32,202 nt of DNA from the NCBI GenBank assembly GCA_947627945.1, contig CANQYC010000008.1:1-32202 (forward strand), in the 5' to 3' direction. This document shows positions 22,671 through 31,883 of this stretch, one piece after another (positions within the stretch are counted from its first letter, which is position 1; each line of letters opens with the position of its first letter). Under the pieces are notes generated by a model. That model worked only from the letters and a program-made list of their open reading frames with translations. It did no database searches and was not told where the DNA came from. Source of the DNA: an uncultured Clostridia bacterium. GTDB lineage: Bacteria > Bacillota > Clostridia > Oscillospirales > Ruminococcaceae. The position numbers were made by a program, and so were the translations under genes.

Positions 22671-23848
22671 AGATCACACTTGTCGGCACCGGCATGGACG
22701 GTATCGGCACACTCACACACGAGGCTGCCGATGCCATCGCACAGGCGGAGCTGCTTGCCGGTGCGGAGAGGATGCTGCGCCCGTACCGTGACAGCGGCAA
22801 GGCATTGCTCTGTTCCTATGACTGTGAGGAGATCGCTGCCCGTCTGCGCAATGGCACGGAACATACGGCAGCAGTGCTGCTGTCGGGTGACTGCGGCTTC
22901 TTCAGCATGGCAAAGAAACTGCGCCGCTATCTTGCCGGCATGGAGATACGCAGCATACCGGGCATCTCCGCACCGGTCGCCCTCTGCGCCGCTCTGGAGC
23001 TTTCCTGGGAACAGATGCGTTTTGTCAGCCTGCATGGAGCAGAAAGCAGCATTGCCGTGCATGTGCGGCAGAACCGGTACTGCTGTTTCCTGCTCGGCGG
23101 CAGGGTCACGGCAGCGGCACTCTGTCAGCGGCTCTGCGACTATGGACTTGGCAGCGTCACTGTCCATATCGGTGATGATCTGGGAGGCGATGCAGAGCGC
23201 ATCACCTCCGGGACAGCGGACACGCTGACATCACACCCGGCAGAAACGCTCTGCACCGTCATCACCGAGCATCCCGGCTTCTGTGAGGATCTGCATGTGC
23301 CGGATGATGTGTTCCGGCGCAGCAGTATTCCCATGACAAAGGCAGAAGTGCGCTGTATTGCGGCGGCTGCCCTTGCAATCCGCAGCACAGACATCTGCTG
23401 GGACATCGGCTGCGGGACGGGGGCAGTGTCCGCCGAACTGGCACTGCACTGCCCGGCGGGCAGCGTGTACGCCGTGGACAGGGATCCGGAGGCGGTACGC
23501 CTGACACAGGAAAATGCAAAGCTCCTTGGATGTGACAATATCATTGTGCAGGAGGGACTGTTCCCGGCATCGCCCGTACTTCCTGCACCGGATAAGGTCT
23601 TTATCGGCGGCAGTGCCGGGAAACTGCCGGAGATCTTCGCCGTGATCCATGAACTGCGTCCTGCTGCACGCATCGCTGTGACGGCGGTGTCCCTCGAAAC
23701 GCTCTTTGCGGCGCAGACAGCATTTGCCGCCTATGACATTCCCTGCACCGTCACACAGCTTGCCGTCACACGCACATGCCGCTGCGGTTCCCATACGATG
23801 TTCCATGCGCAGAATCCCATTTTTCTCTTGGTCGGTGGCGGCACATGA
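22667..23848 (+). CDS. cbiET: Fused CbiE-CbiT methyltransferase/decarboxylase
   Basis: 393 residues with two domains. The CbiE part (about 1-200) is a tetrapyrrole methylase with LVGTGMDGIGTLT, LLSGDCGFFS and SIPGISAPVALCAAL. The CbiT part (about 213-393) is a class I SAM methyltransferase with MTKAEVR and DIGCGTGAVS (246-255), then VYAVDRDPEA and FIGGSAGKLPEI. It methylates C5 and C15 and decarboxylates the C12 acetate of cobalt-precorrin-7/6B. This is the same order as CobL. Separate cbiE and cbiT genes occur in many other bacteria. Confidence 0.94.
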   Translation: MKITLVGTGMDGIGTLTHEAADAIAQAELLAGAERMLRPYRDSGKALLCSYDCEEIAARLRNGTEHTAAVLLSGDCGFFSMAKKLRRYLAGMEIRSIPGISAPVALCAALELSWEQMRFVSLHGAESSIAVHVRQNRYCCFLLGGRVTAAALCQRLCDYGLGSVTVHIGDDLGGDAERITSGTADTLTSHPAETLCTVITEHPGFCEDLHVPDDVFRRSSIPMTKAEVRCIAAAALAIRSTDICWDIGCGTGAVSAELALHCPAGSVYAVDRDPEAVRLTQENAKLLGCDNIIVQEGLFPASPVLPAPDKVFIGGSAGKLPEIFAVIHELRPAARIAVTAVSLETLFAAQTAFAAYDIPCTVTQLAVTRTCRCGSHTMFHAQNPIFLLVGGGT

Positions 23849-25185
23849 GAAGGCTCCTGATCGCCGGAACGAACAGCGGCTGCGGAAAGACGACCGTTAC
23901 CTGTGCCATTCTGGCAGCATTGCACCGGCGTGGCGTGCGGATCGGTGCGTTCAAGTGCGGACCGGATTACCTTGACCCGATGCTGCATGCCGCCATTCTC
24001 GGCAGACCCGCCCATAATCTTGACTGCTTCTTCTCTGCACCGGATACCCTGCGCTACCTGCTGCATACCTACGGGGAGGAGCTTGCCGTCATCGAGGGCG
24101 TGATGGGATTCTATGACAGCAATGCCAGCCCGCACATCCTCTCGGAACTCACAGAGACCCCGTCCGCACTCGTGATCGACTGTAAGGGGATGTCCGATTC
24201 CATCGGTGCGGTCATGCAGGGATTCCTGCACTACCGAAAGAACCGCATTGCGGGCGTGGTGTTCAACCGTCTCCCGGTGCGGCTCATCCCACAGGCAAAG
24301 GCACTCTGCCGCCAGATGCAGACCGCATATCTTGGCTGTCTGCCGCCGGATGCGCCCACACTGGAGAGCCGCCATCTCGGACTGATCACCGGATCGCCTG
24401 ATCTGCGGGACAAACTCCGGAAACTCGGCGCACTGGCAGAACAGTACCTCTGTCTTGACAAGCTGTCTGCACTGCCATGCGGTGAGATCCCAGCTTTCCG
24501 GACGCCTGATGTGCCGCATTGCATCGGTTCGCCCCGCATTGCCGTGGCAAGGGATGCGGCATTCTGCTTTCTGTATGCGGAAAATCTCGAACTGCTCAGA
24601 CAGCTCGGCTGTGAACTGGTGTATTTTTCGCCGCTCGAGGATGCAGAGCTTCCGGCAGCGGAGGGACTCTGGCTGCCGGGCGGCTATCCGGAGCTGTATG
24701 CCCGGACGCTGTCGGAGAACCGCTCCATGCGGGCATCCATTCTCTCGGCACTGCAGCATGGGATGCCATGTCTGGCGGAATGCGGGGGATTCCTCTACCT
24801 GCACCGCACACTGGATACGCCGGATGGCGAGACGTTCCCGATGGTGGGCTTCTTCCCGGCGGACGGCATCCGTGGTACAGGTCTGAAGCGGTTCGGTTAT
24901 GTCACGCTGACGGCTTCTCGGGACAATCTGCTGTGTCCGGCGGGCGGTCAGCTCCGGTCGCATGAATTTCACTACTGGGACAGCACCTCACCCGGCAGTA
25001 GCTTTACCGCACGGAAAGAGGATGGCAGGACGTGGCAGTGCGTCCATGCGGGTGCAGCACTTTATGCAGGCTTTCCGCATCTTTATTTCTACACGGATAT
25101 CCGCATGGCGGCACGCTTTGCGGATGCCTGTGCCGCCTATGGAGGACAGCATGGAACGGATCCGTCAGATCCAGCCGCCGGATGA
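23845..25185 (+). CDS. cbiA: Cobyrinate a,c-diamide synthase
   Basis: 446 residues. The N-terminal dethiobiotin-synthetase-like ATPase has the P-loop GTNSGCGKT (8-16), KCGPDYLDP (37-45) and IEGVMGFYD. The C-terminal class I amidotransferase has LPGGYPELYA (277-286) and the nucleophile Cys313 (AECGGFLYL), with SHEFHYW near the end. It amidates the a and c acetates of cobyrinate using glutamine and ATP. ATG 23845 overlaps the cbiET stop (ATGA); a longer frame starts within cbiET. It overlaps cobT by about 35 bp. Confidence 0.95.
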   Translation: MRRLLIAGTNSGCGKTTVTCAILAALHRRGVRIGAFKCGPDYLDPMLHAAILGRPAHNLDCFFSAPDTLRYLLHTYGEELAVIEGVMGFYDSNASPHILSELTETPSALVIDCKGMSDSIGAVMQGFLHYRKNRIAGVVFNRLPVRLIPQAKALCRQMQTAYLGCLPPDAPTLESRHLGLITGSPDLRDKLRKLGALAEQYLCLDKLSALPCGEIPAFRTPDVPHCIGSPRIAVARDAAFCFLYAENLELLRQLGCELVYFSPLEDAELPAAEGLWLPGGYPELYARTLSENRSMRASILSALQHGMPCLAECGGFLYLHRTLDTPDGETFPMVGFFPADGIRGTGLKRFGYVTLTASRDNLLCPAGGQLRSHEFHYWDSTSPGSSFTARKEDGRTWQCVHAGAALYAGFPHLYFYTDIRMAARFADACAAYGGQHGTDPSDPAAG

Positions 25186-26197
25186 ACGAGCCGCAGCGGC
25201 TGCAAAAGCACAGTGGGACAGCATTGCCAAACCCCTCGGCAGCTTCGGTCTGCTCGAGGAGGCAGTGCAGACCCTTGCCGCCGTGCAGGGTACCCCGCAT
25301 CCGGACATTTCCCGGCGCACGGCCGTGGTGCTTTGTGCCGATCACGGGGTCGTCTGCGAGGGCGTGAGCCAGACGGAGAGCCGGGTGACCGCATTGTGCG
25401 CCGGGGAGATCGCCACCGGACGCTCCAATGTCAATATGCTTGCAGATGCCTATAATACGCAGGTACTCTGTGTCGATATGGGTATGCTGTCCCCAGTGCC
25501 GCATCCGGCAGTGCTTGACCGCCGCATTGCGCCCGGCACCCGGGATCTTGCCCGCACCGAAGCGATGACAGAAGCGCAGACCTGCCGGGCAGTCTGCACC
25601 GGCATGGACATTGTGCGTGACCTGAAAGCACAGGGCGTGCAGCTCATCCTGACGGGAGAAATGGGCATCGGCAATACCACCGCCGCCGCCGCAATGGCTG
25701 CCGCTTTGCTCGGTCTGCCGCCGCAGGCAGTGACCGGCAGGGGAGCCGGGCTGTCAGATGCGGGACTGGCACGCAAGCAGCGGGCAGTTGCAGCGGCACT
25801 TGCCCTCCATCATCCCACGAAAGACGATCCCATGCGTCTGCTCCAGACTGTCGGCGGACTGGAGATCGCAGGCATGACGGGATTGTTCTTAGGCGGTGCC
25901 TTCTACCGGATCCCCGTGGTGATCGACGGCGTGATCTCGGCGGCAGCGGCAGCGGTCGCCTGCCTGCTTCAGCCATTGTGCCGGGGCTATCTGCTCGCCA
26001 GCCATACCTCCGGGGAACCTGCCGGGGAGGGACTGCTTGCCTTCATGGGACTGCGTGCGCCGCTGTCTGCGGGACTGCGGCTCGGAGAGGGCACCGGTGC
26101 CATGCTTTTGGTGCCGCTGCTCGATGGTGCATTGGCATTGTACCGGGGGGCGCACCGTTTTTCAGATCTGCCGATGGAGAGGTATCAGGCGTTATGA
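25151..26197 (+). CDS. cobT: Nicotinate-nucleotide:dimethylbenzimidazole phosphoribosyltransferase
   Basis: 348 residues: KPLGSFGLLEE near the N-terminus, VVLCADHGVVCEGVS, GEMGIGNTTAAAA with the phosphate-binding Gly-rich loop, and LRLGEGTGAML with the probable catalytic Glu near the C-terminus. It makes alpha-ribazole phosphate for the lower ligand. ATG 25151 has GGAGG five bases upstream; an in-frame ATG four codons earlier has none and is less likely. It starts inside the end of cbiA and overlaps cobU by ATGA. Confidence 0.95.
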   Translation: MERIRQIQPPDERAAAAAKAQWDSIAKPLGSFGLLEEAVQTLAAVQGTPHPDISRRTAVVLCADHGVVCEGVSQTESRVTALCAGEIATGRSNVNMLADAYNTQVLCVDMGMLSPVPHPAVLDRRIAPGTRDLARTEAMTEAQTCRAVCTGMDIVRDLKAQGVQLILTGEMGIGNTTAAAAMAAALLGLPPQAVTGRGAGLSDAGLARKQRAVAAALALHHPTKDDPMRLLQTVGGLEIAGMTGLFLGGAFYRIPVVIDGVISAAAAAVACLLQPLCRGYLLASHTSGEPAGEGLLAFMGLRAPLSAGLRLGEGTGAMLLVPLLDGALALYRGAHRFSDLPMERYQAL

Positions 26198-26715
26198 CCT
26201 ATCTGATCACGGGCGGGACAAAATGCGGAAGATCCCGCCTTGCCGAAACGCTTTTGCAGCAGCATGACGGCTGCAACTACTACATTGCGACGATGCAGCC
26301 CTATGGCACATCGGCACAGGAAGCCATTGCCCGGCACCGTGAACAGCGTGCAGGAAAGGGCTTTGTGACGCTCGAACGATATACCCGTCTGGACACTGTG
26401 CAGGTGACGGCAGGGTGCGGTGTGCTGGTGGAATGTCTTGGCAATCTGTGTGCCAATGAGCTGTTTGGCACAGAGGATCCGGATCATGCAGCAGAGCGTA
26501 TCCTTGCGGGCATCCGGCAGCTCCGGCAGCAGGCGGAACTGCTGATCTTGGTGACAAGTCAGGTCGGTGCGGATGGCATCGCCTATCCGCCGGAGACCAT
26601 GCGGTATCTGTCTTTGCTCGGCGAGATCAACTGCCGTGCGGCAGCGATGGCGGATACGGTCGTGGAGTGTATCTACGGGATACCGGTCGCCCTCAAGGGG
26701 GTGCTGCCATGCTGA
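26194..26715 (+). CDS. cobU: Adenosylcobinamide kinase/guanylyltransferase with variant P-loop
   Basis: 173 residues, normal CobU length. The N-terminus reads YLITGGTKCGRSRLAE: the P-loop Lys expected in GxxxxGKS is Arg13. The nucleotidyl-acceptor region IARHREQR (His48) is present, as are VLVECLGNL, ILVTSQVG and the C-terminal VECIYGIPVALKG. CobU phosphorylates adenosylcobinamide and transfers GMP to it. A second, shorter CobU-like gene with an intact P-loop but no ARHR motif lies at 27486-27869, so the two may share the work. It overlaps cobT by 4 and cobS by 7 bases. Confidence 0.85.
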   Translation: MTYLITGGTKCGRSRLAETLLQQHDGCNYYIATMQPYGTSAQEAIARHREQRAGKGFVTLERYTRLDTVQVTAGCGVLVECLGNLCANELFGTEDPDHAAERILAGIRQLRQQAELLILVTSQVGADGIAYPPETMRYLSLLGEINCRAAAMADTVVECIYGIPVALKGVLPC

Positions 26716-27461
26716 GATCGCTTTGCATCGCCTTTTCTATGTTCTCCCGCATCCCGGTGCCGCATGTGCCGTGGAAAGAGGAAAACCGGCGTTATGTGTT
26801 CTGCTTTTTCCCGCTGGTCGGTGCAGTGACGGGCGGACTGCTGCTCGGATGGCGGGTACTGTGCCGTGTGCTTGGCATGGGACAGCTCTGCTTCGGGGCG
26901 GTCGCAATGTTTCTCCCGCTGCTCGTGACGGGCGGCATCCATCTCGACGGCTTTGCGGATGTGACAGATGCGGCGGCAGCCTGCACGAGCCGGGAACGGC
27001 GTCTTTCGATCCTGAAAGATCCCCATATCGGCGCATTCGGTGCCATGCATCTGTGCGCCCTGCTGATCGTACAGACGGCACTGCTCTCGGAGCTGACCGG
27101 ACTGCGGCTGACGGCACTGACCGGATGCGGCTTCGTCCTGTCAAGGTGTCTTTCAGGGATGACAGCACTCTGTTTTCCCTGCGCCTCGGACGGTTCGCTG
27201 CACAGTCTCGTGCAGCCGGCAAATAAGACCGTCACAGCGGCAGTCCTCGGCATCCTGCTGCTGCTCACGGCGGCGGCGATGGTGTGGCTCCATCCGATGA
27301 CGGGCGGCATCGCCCTGCTGGCGTCCGGCTTGCTGCTGATATATTACCGTTGGTTTGCTTGCCGGCAGTTCGGCGGCATCACGGGCGATACCGCAGGCTG
27401 GTTCGTGCAGCTCTGCGAGACTGCCGTCATGGCAGCGGCGGCACTGGGCGGCTGCCTGTAG
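26709..27461 (+). CDS. cobS: Adenosylcobinamide-GDP ribazoletransferase (cobalamin synthase)
   Basis: 250 residues, an integral membrane protein with several hydrophobic helices. Family marks are FSMFSRIPVP at 9-18, the metal-binding GGIHLDGFADVTDA (75-88), LKDPHIGAFGAM and ITGDTAGW near the C-terminus. It joins adenosylcobinamide-GDP to alpha-ribazole (phosphate) at the membrane, completing the nucleotide loop. ATG 26709 overlaps the cobU end by seven bases; a longer frame lies inside cobU. Confidence 0.94.
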   Translation: MLRSLCIAFSMFSRIPVPHVPWKEENRRYVFCFFPLVGAVTGGLLLGWRVLCRVLGMGQLCFGAVAMFLPLLVTGGIHLDGFADVTDAAAACTSRERRLSILKDPHIGAFGAMHLCALLIVQTALLSELTGLRLTALTGCGFVLSRCLSGMTALCFPCASDGSLHSLVQPANKTVTAAVLGILLLLTAAAMVWLHPMTGGIALLASGLLLIYYRWFACRQFGGITGDTAGWFVQLCETAVMAAAALGGCL

Positions 27462-27485
27462 ATCATATAGAAAGGACAGATCGGC

Positions 27486-27869
27486 ATGATCCTCATCATC
27501 GGCGGTGCCGGACAGGGCAAAACCGATTTTGCAAAGACGGTACTGCATCAGACAGAGCTGCAAAGCGGCGCAGAATGCCCGCTCCCTGCGCTGATGCAGG
27601 CATCCTGCATCACAGACTATCATCTGCTCGTGCGCCGTCTGATGGCAGAGGGAAAAGCCCCCCTTGCCTTCACGGAGCAGCTTTTGTCACAGGATCCGGA
27701 GGTCGTTGTGATACTGAATGAGATCGGCTGCGGCATCATCCCCGTTGATGAGACGGAACGCCGCTGGCGGGAGGAGACGGGACGCTGCGGCTGTCTGCTC
27801 GCAGAACGGGCGAAAGCGGTCGTGCGGCTTTGCTGCGGCATCCCGACACTTCTCCGGGGGTCGCTGTGA
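27486..27869 (+). CDS. Short CobU-like P-loop protein
   Basis: 127 residues. It starts with an intact P-loop, IIGGAGQGKTDFAK (Lys12), and ends with VVILNEIGCGIIPVDE, RRWREETGR and CCGIPTLLRGS, which match the C-terminal half of CobU. The part corresponding to CobU residues 40-80, including the ARHR guanylylation motif, is missing. It is preceded by AAAGGA, lies 24 bp after cobS and overlaps cobC by GTGA, so it is an integral operon member and not debris. It could be a cobinamide kinase working with the P-loop-variant CobU at 26194, or a regulatory homologue. Confidence 0.7.
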   Translation: MILIIGGAGQGKTDFAKTVLHQTELQSGAECPLPALMQASCITDYHLLVRRLMAEGKAPLAFTEQLLSQDPEVVVILNEIGCGIIPVDETERRWREETGRCGCLLAERAKAVVRLCCGIPTLLRGSL

Positions 27870-28408
27870 GGGTGCTGCTCCTCCGGCATGGTGCCACGCA
27901 GGGGAACCTTGCGGGACGGTACATCGGTCGAACAGAGGAACCGCTTTGCGGGGTGGGTATCGCCGCCCTGCATCCCCTTGCGCCGTGTGAGCTGCTCGTT
28001 TCCAGTCCGATGCTGCGCTGTGTGCAGACTGCCCGTCTGCTGTTTCCGGAACAGGAGATACGGCTGTGTGACGGGCTGCGGGAATGTGATTTCGGCAGAT
28101 TTGAGGGAAAGACCTACAAAGATCTGACCGGAGATCCGGACTATCAGGCATGGATCGACAGCGGCGGAACGATGGCATTCCCCGGCGGGGAGCCTCCGCA
28201 GGCATTCCGGGAACGCAGTGTGCATGCCTTTTCCGCTCTTCTGCGGGAACCGGTGCAGAGTTTGGCGGTCGTTGCCCACGGCGGTACGGTCATGTCCGTT
28301 CTCTCGGCGTATGACGGCGGCGATTTCTATAGCTATCACGTGGAAAACGGACATGGCTATGCAGCAGAATTTGAAGGAGAACAGCTATTGCAATGGGAAC
28401 GCCTATGA
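27866..28408 (+). CDS. cobC: Alpha-ribazole phosphatase, histidine phosphatase family
   Basis: 180 residues of the phosphoglycerate-mutase-like superfamily: VLLLRHGATQGN with catalytic His8, SSPMLRCVQTA, the RECDFGRFEG stretch with Glu73, and VVAHGGTV with His138. It removes phosphate from alpha-ribazole phosphate or adenosylcobalamin phosphate. The start is GTG 27866, giving a 4-base GTGA overlap with the preceding gene and an RHG motif at the usual distance; the ATG-started frame from 27830 would add 12 residues inside the upstream gene. The family is broad, so the substrate is inferred from context. Confidence 0.85.
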   Translation: MRVLLLRHGATQGNLAGRYIGRTEEPLCGVGIAALHPLAPCELLVSSPMLRCVQTARLLFPEQEIRLCDGLRECDFGRFEGKTYKDLTGDPDYQAWIDSGGTMAFPGGEPPQAFRERSVHAFSALLREPVQSLAVVAHGGTVMSVLSAYDGGDFYSYHVENGHGYAAEFEGEQLLQWERL

Positions 28409-29370
28409 AATTTCTGATGCCTGTACTGCCCCTGCTGATCGGCGCATTGCTCGATAGTTTGCTCGGGGATCCGTACTGGCTCCCGCATCCCGTCCGCCTG
28501 ACAGGGCGGATGATCGCCATACTGGAAAAATTTGTGCGGCGGCACTTCCGGAAGCTCCTGCCGGGGGGCGGGCTGCTGACTGTTGTCATGATGCTCCTGT
28601 CTGTCGGCATGTCCGGCGGTCTGCTCTTGCTGGGTTACTGGCTGCATCCGGCTGTCGGCGTGATCACGGAGGGTGTGCTGTGTTACTATCTGCTGGCGGC
28701 AAGATGTCTGTACCGGGAGAGCGACAAAGTCCGGAAAGCCCTTGTCAGCGGCGATACCGAGGCAGCACGGCAGGCGGTCTCCATGATCGTCGGACGTGAT
28801 ACGGCGCACCTTGATGAAGCGGCGATCGCCCGTGCAGCGGTGGAGACAGTTGCCGAAAATACCTCGGACGGCGTGACGGCACCGCTGTTTTACATGATGC
28901 TCGGCGGTGCCGTCGGCGGGTGCCTTTACAAGACGGTGAACACAATGGATTCCATGCTCGGCTACAAAAGTGAGACATATAGAGAGATCGGCTGCATCCC
29001 GGCAAAAACAGATGATCTTTTCAACTATGTGCCATCCCGGCTGACGGCTCTCCTGATGATCGCCGCCGCAGGGATATGCGGGCTGGACAGCCGCAATGCG
29101 ATGCGCATCTGGCGGCGTGACAGACGCCGCCACGCAAGTCCGAATTCCGCACAGACAGAAGCCGTCTGCGCCGGGGCACTGCACCTGAGACTTGCGGGGG
29201 ATGCATGGTATTTCGGTGAGCTGCACAAGAAACCCTATATCGGCGACCCTGACCGTCCCATCGAACCGGAGGACATCCGGCGTGCTGACCGGCTGATGTA
29301 TGTCACCGCATTTCTGATGCTGGTGCTGTGCTGCGGGGTGCGTGCAGGTCTTGGGGGGTGGCTGCTGTGA
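28405..29370 (+). CDS. cbiB: Adenosylcobinamide-phosphate synthase
   Basis: 321 residues, a membrane protein. The start LIGALLDSLLGDPYWLPHPVR matches CbiB/CobD (LDxxxGDPxxxxHPV). Later come the conserved VAENTSDGVTAPLFY, YKTVNTMDSMLGYK and RLTALL. It attaches aminopropanol (phosphate) to adenosylcobyric acid. I chose ATG 28405, which overlaps the cobC stop by ATGA like most junctions here; an ATG four codons earlier (28393) is an alternative. Confidence 0.93.
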   Translation: MKFLMPVLPLLIGALLDSLLGDPYWLPHPVRLTGRMIAILEKFVRRHFRKLLPGGGLLTVVMMLLSVGMSGGLLLLGYWLHPAVGVITEGVLCYYLLAARCLYRESDKVRKALVSGDTEAARQAVSMIVGRDTAHLDEAAIARAAVETVAENTSDGVTAPLFYMMLGGAVGGCLYKTVNTMDSMLGYKSETYREIGCIPAKTDDLFNYVPSRLTALLMIAAAGICGLDSRNAMRIWRRDRRRHASPNSAQTEAVCAGALHLRLAGDAWYFGELHKKPYIGDPDRPIEPEDIRRADRLMYVTAFLMLVLCCGVRAGLGGWLL

Positions 29371-30398
29371 AACAGGAACATGGAGGAAACCGGTATTTAT
29401 ACCCGGATATGCTGGATCTTTCGGCGAATCTCAGTCCGCTCGGCATGCCGGAGGAGGTCATCTCTGCCGTTGTAGAGCATGCAGCGGAATGGGCATATTA
29501 TCCCGATCCGGACTGCACCGCTCTGGTCAGGAAACTATCGGAAAAATGGCATGTCCCGGCGGAACAGATCGTATGCGGAAACGGCGCAGCGGATCTCATC
29601 TACCGGATCGCCGCCGCATTCCGCCCGGCATCGGCAGTGCTGTGCGAACCGGGATTCAGCGAATATGAAAAGGCACTCACGGGGCAGGGCTGCCGGATAC
29701 GCCGCTTTTCACTCCGGGCATCGGAGGAGTTTGCACTGACCGACAGCTATCTTTCGGCATTGTCCCCACCGCCCGAAATGATATTTCTCTGCACACCGCA
29801 CAACCCCACGGGCAGATGCATCCGCACGCCGCTGCTGCTTGACATCGCAAGGCTTTGCCGCAGGCAGGGGACGGTGATGGTATGTGACATCTGCTTTCTG
29901 GCATTGTCGGACTGCCGGGACTTTCCGGCGGATGCACTGCTGCGGGAGGGGTGCATTTTGCTCGATGCGTTCACAAAGACCTATGCAATGGCGGGACTGC
30001 GCCTCGGGTATGCCGTGACGGGCGATGCACAGACGGCACAGCGCATCCGTCAGACAGGGCAGTACTGGAGCGTTTCAGCTCCGGCACAGGCGGCAGGACT
30101 GGCGGCACTCGATGCCGACGGATACCTGCGGCACGCCAGACGGCTGATCGCTGAGGAGCGTGTGCGGATGACCCGGGAACTGACTGCGGCAGGGCTGCAT
30201 GTATTCCCGTCGGATGCGAATTTTTTGCTGTTCCGGTGTCCGCCCGGTCTTGCGGAGGCTTTGCTTGCCGAGGGCATTCTGGTGCGGAGCTGTGAGAGCT
30301 TTCCGGGGCTGGGCAGCGGCTTCTGCCGCATTGCGATACGGCTGCCGGAGGAAAATGACCGCTTTTTGACGGCATTGAGGAGGGTCCTGCATGGCTGA
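29367..30398 (+). CDS. cobD: Threonine-phosphate decarboxylase
   Basis: 343 residues of the fold-type I PLP aminotransferase family: LDLSANLSPLGMP at the start, CTPHNPTGR (142-150), VCDICF, and DAFTKTYAMAGLRLGY with the PLP-binding Lys204. It decarboxylates L-threonine phosphate to (R)-1-amino-2-propanol phosphate for the cobinamide side chain. The start is GTG 29367 in a GTGA overlap with cbiB; the ATG-started frame adds 13 residues from within cbiB. It overlaps cbiP by eight bases. Confidence 0.92.
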   Translation: MKQEHGGNRYLYPDMLDLSANLSPLGMPEEVISAVVEHAAEWAYYPDPDCTALVRKLSEKWHVPAEQIVCGNGAADLIYRIAAAFRPASAVLCEPGFSEYEKALTGQGCRIRRFSLRASEEFALTDSYLSALSPPPEMIFLCTPHNPTGRCIRTPLLLDIARLCRRQGTVMVCDICFLALSDCRDFPADALLREGCILLDAFTKTYAMAGLRLGYAVTGDAQTAQRIRQTGQYWSVSAPAQAAGLAALDADGYLRHARRLIAEERVRMTRELTAAGLHVFPSDANFLLFRCPPGLAEALLAEGILVRSCESFPGLGSGFCRIAIRLPEENDRFLTALRRVLHG

Positions 30399-31854
30399 CA
30401 AGATCATGATACAAGGCACCATGTCCGGTGTCGGGAAAAGTCTCCTGACGGCGGCACTCTGCCGCATTTTCCGGCAGGACGGACATGCTCCGGCTCCCTT
30501 CAAGTCCCAGAATATGGCACTTAATTCTTTCATCACCGAAGACGGTGCCGAGATCGGCAGGGCACAGGCGATGCAGGCGGAGGCAGCCGGCATCCCGCCC
30601 TCTGCATGGATGAATCCCGTGCTTCTCAAACCCACGACCGACAGGGGTTCTCAGGTCATCGTGAACGGCAGGGTGCGTGGGCAGATGCAAGCGGCTTCGT
30701 ATTTCCGCTACAAAAAAACGCTGTTTCCGGAGATCCTGCAAGCCGCCGAAGCACTGGAGGCACAGCATGACATCCTCGTGATCGAGGGGGCGGGGAGTCC
30801 GGTGGAGCTGAACCTGAAACAGGATGATATCGTCAATATGGGACTGGCGAAAAAGCTGAAAACACCGGTGCTTCTGGTGGGAGACATCGACCGGGGCGGC
30901 ATTTTTGCACAGCTTCTCGGAACGCTGATGCTGCTCGAGCCGGAGGAACATGCTCTGGTAAAGGGGCTCATCGTCAACCGGTTCCGTGGGGACAGTCAGC
31001 TTTTCCGTGACGGCGTCCGGATGCTCGAGGAACGCAGCGGCATCCCCGTGCTGGGCGTTGTGCCGTATATTCCCTGTGACATCGAGGCAGAGGACAGCCT
31101 TTCGGACATTCCCCCGGCACGGGCAGATGCAGCAGTGGATATCGCCGTGATCCGGCTGCCCCGGATGTCAAATGTCACGGACTTTGATGTGTTCCGGCAG
31201 TATCCGCAGGTGTCTGTCCGTCTGGTCGGCGCACAGGAAATGCTCGGCATGCCGGATATGCTGCTGCTGCCGGGTACGAAAAATACCATTTCAGACCTGC
31301 AATGGCTGCGGGAGACTGGTCAGGCGCAGGAGGTGCTGCGCTGTGCGGCGCAGGGCATCCCGGTCATGGGGATCTGCGGCGGATACCAGATGCTGGGAGA
31401 ATGGATCTCTGATCCGTCCGGTGCCGAGGGCGGCGGTACGGTGAGGGGACTGGGGCTGCTGCCCTGTGAAACGGTCTTTGCGGAGGAAAAACGGCAGACA
31501 CAGGTAACAGGGCGATTCTGCGAAGTTCCCGGATGGTTCTCCTGTCTTGCGGGTGCAGCTCTCCATGGATACGAGATCCACCACGGCATGACGGAAACGG
31601 ACGGCGTGCCGCTCACGACCTGTGGCGGCACGGTGCGGGAAAATGTCTGCGGCTGCTATGTGCATGGCGTATTCGACAGTGCGGAGGTGTCCGGGCGGCT
31701 GGTGAAAAAGCTGCTGTCTCAGAAAGGCATTTCTTTCCGGGGCGGGATCGACCGTGCTGCCTACAAAGAACGGCAATTTGACATTCTGGCACAGGCTGTG
31801 CGTGAGAGCCTTGATATGGCGCAGGTCTACCGGATCCTGAGAGCGGGGATCTGA
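30391..31854 (+). CDS. cbiP: Cobyric acid synthase
   Basis: 487 residues. The N-terminal ATPase has GTMSGVGKSLL (9-19), KSQNMALNS and VLLVGDIDRGG (161-170). The C-terminal amidotransferase has the nucleophile Cys329 (MGICGGYQM) and His in GYEIHHG, plus CYVHGVFD. It amidates the b, d, e and g propionates of adenosylcobyrinate a,c-diamide. It has normal family length and overlaps cobD by eight bases. A 29-bp gap separates it from cbiC. Confidence 0.95.
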   Translation: MADKIMIQGTMSGVGKSLLTAALCRIFRQDGHAPAPFKSQNMALNSFITEDGAEIGRAQAMQAEAAGIPPSAWMNPVLLKPTTDRGSQVIVNGRVRGQMQAASYFRYKKTLFPEILQAAEALEAQHDILVIEGAGSPVELNLKQDDIVNMGLAKKLKTPVLLVGDIDRGGIFAQLLGTLMLLEPEEHALVKGLIVNRFRGDSQLFRDGVRMLEERSGIPVLGVVPYIPCDIEAEDSLSDIPPARADAAVDIAVIRLPRMSNVTDFDVFRQYPQVSVRLVGAQEMLGMPDMLLLPGTKNTISDLQWLRETGQAQEVLRCAAQGIPVMGICGGYQMLGEWISDPSGAEGGGTVRGLGLLPCETVFAEEKRQTQVTGRFCEVPGWFSCLAGAALHGYEIHHGMTETDGVPLTTCGGTVRENVCGCYVHGVFDSAEVSGRLVKKLLSQKGISFRGGIDRAAYKERQFDILAQAVRESLDMAQVYRILRAGI

Positions 31855-31883
31855 CCGGATGGCAGTTTTTTGGAGGGTCGGTG

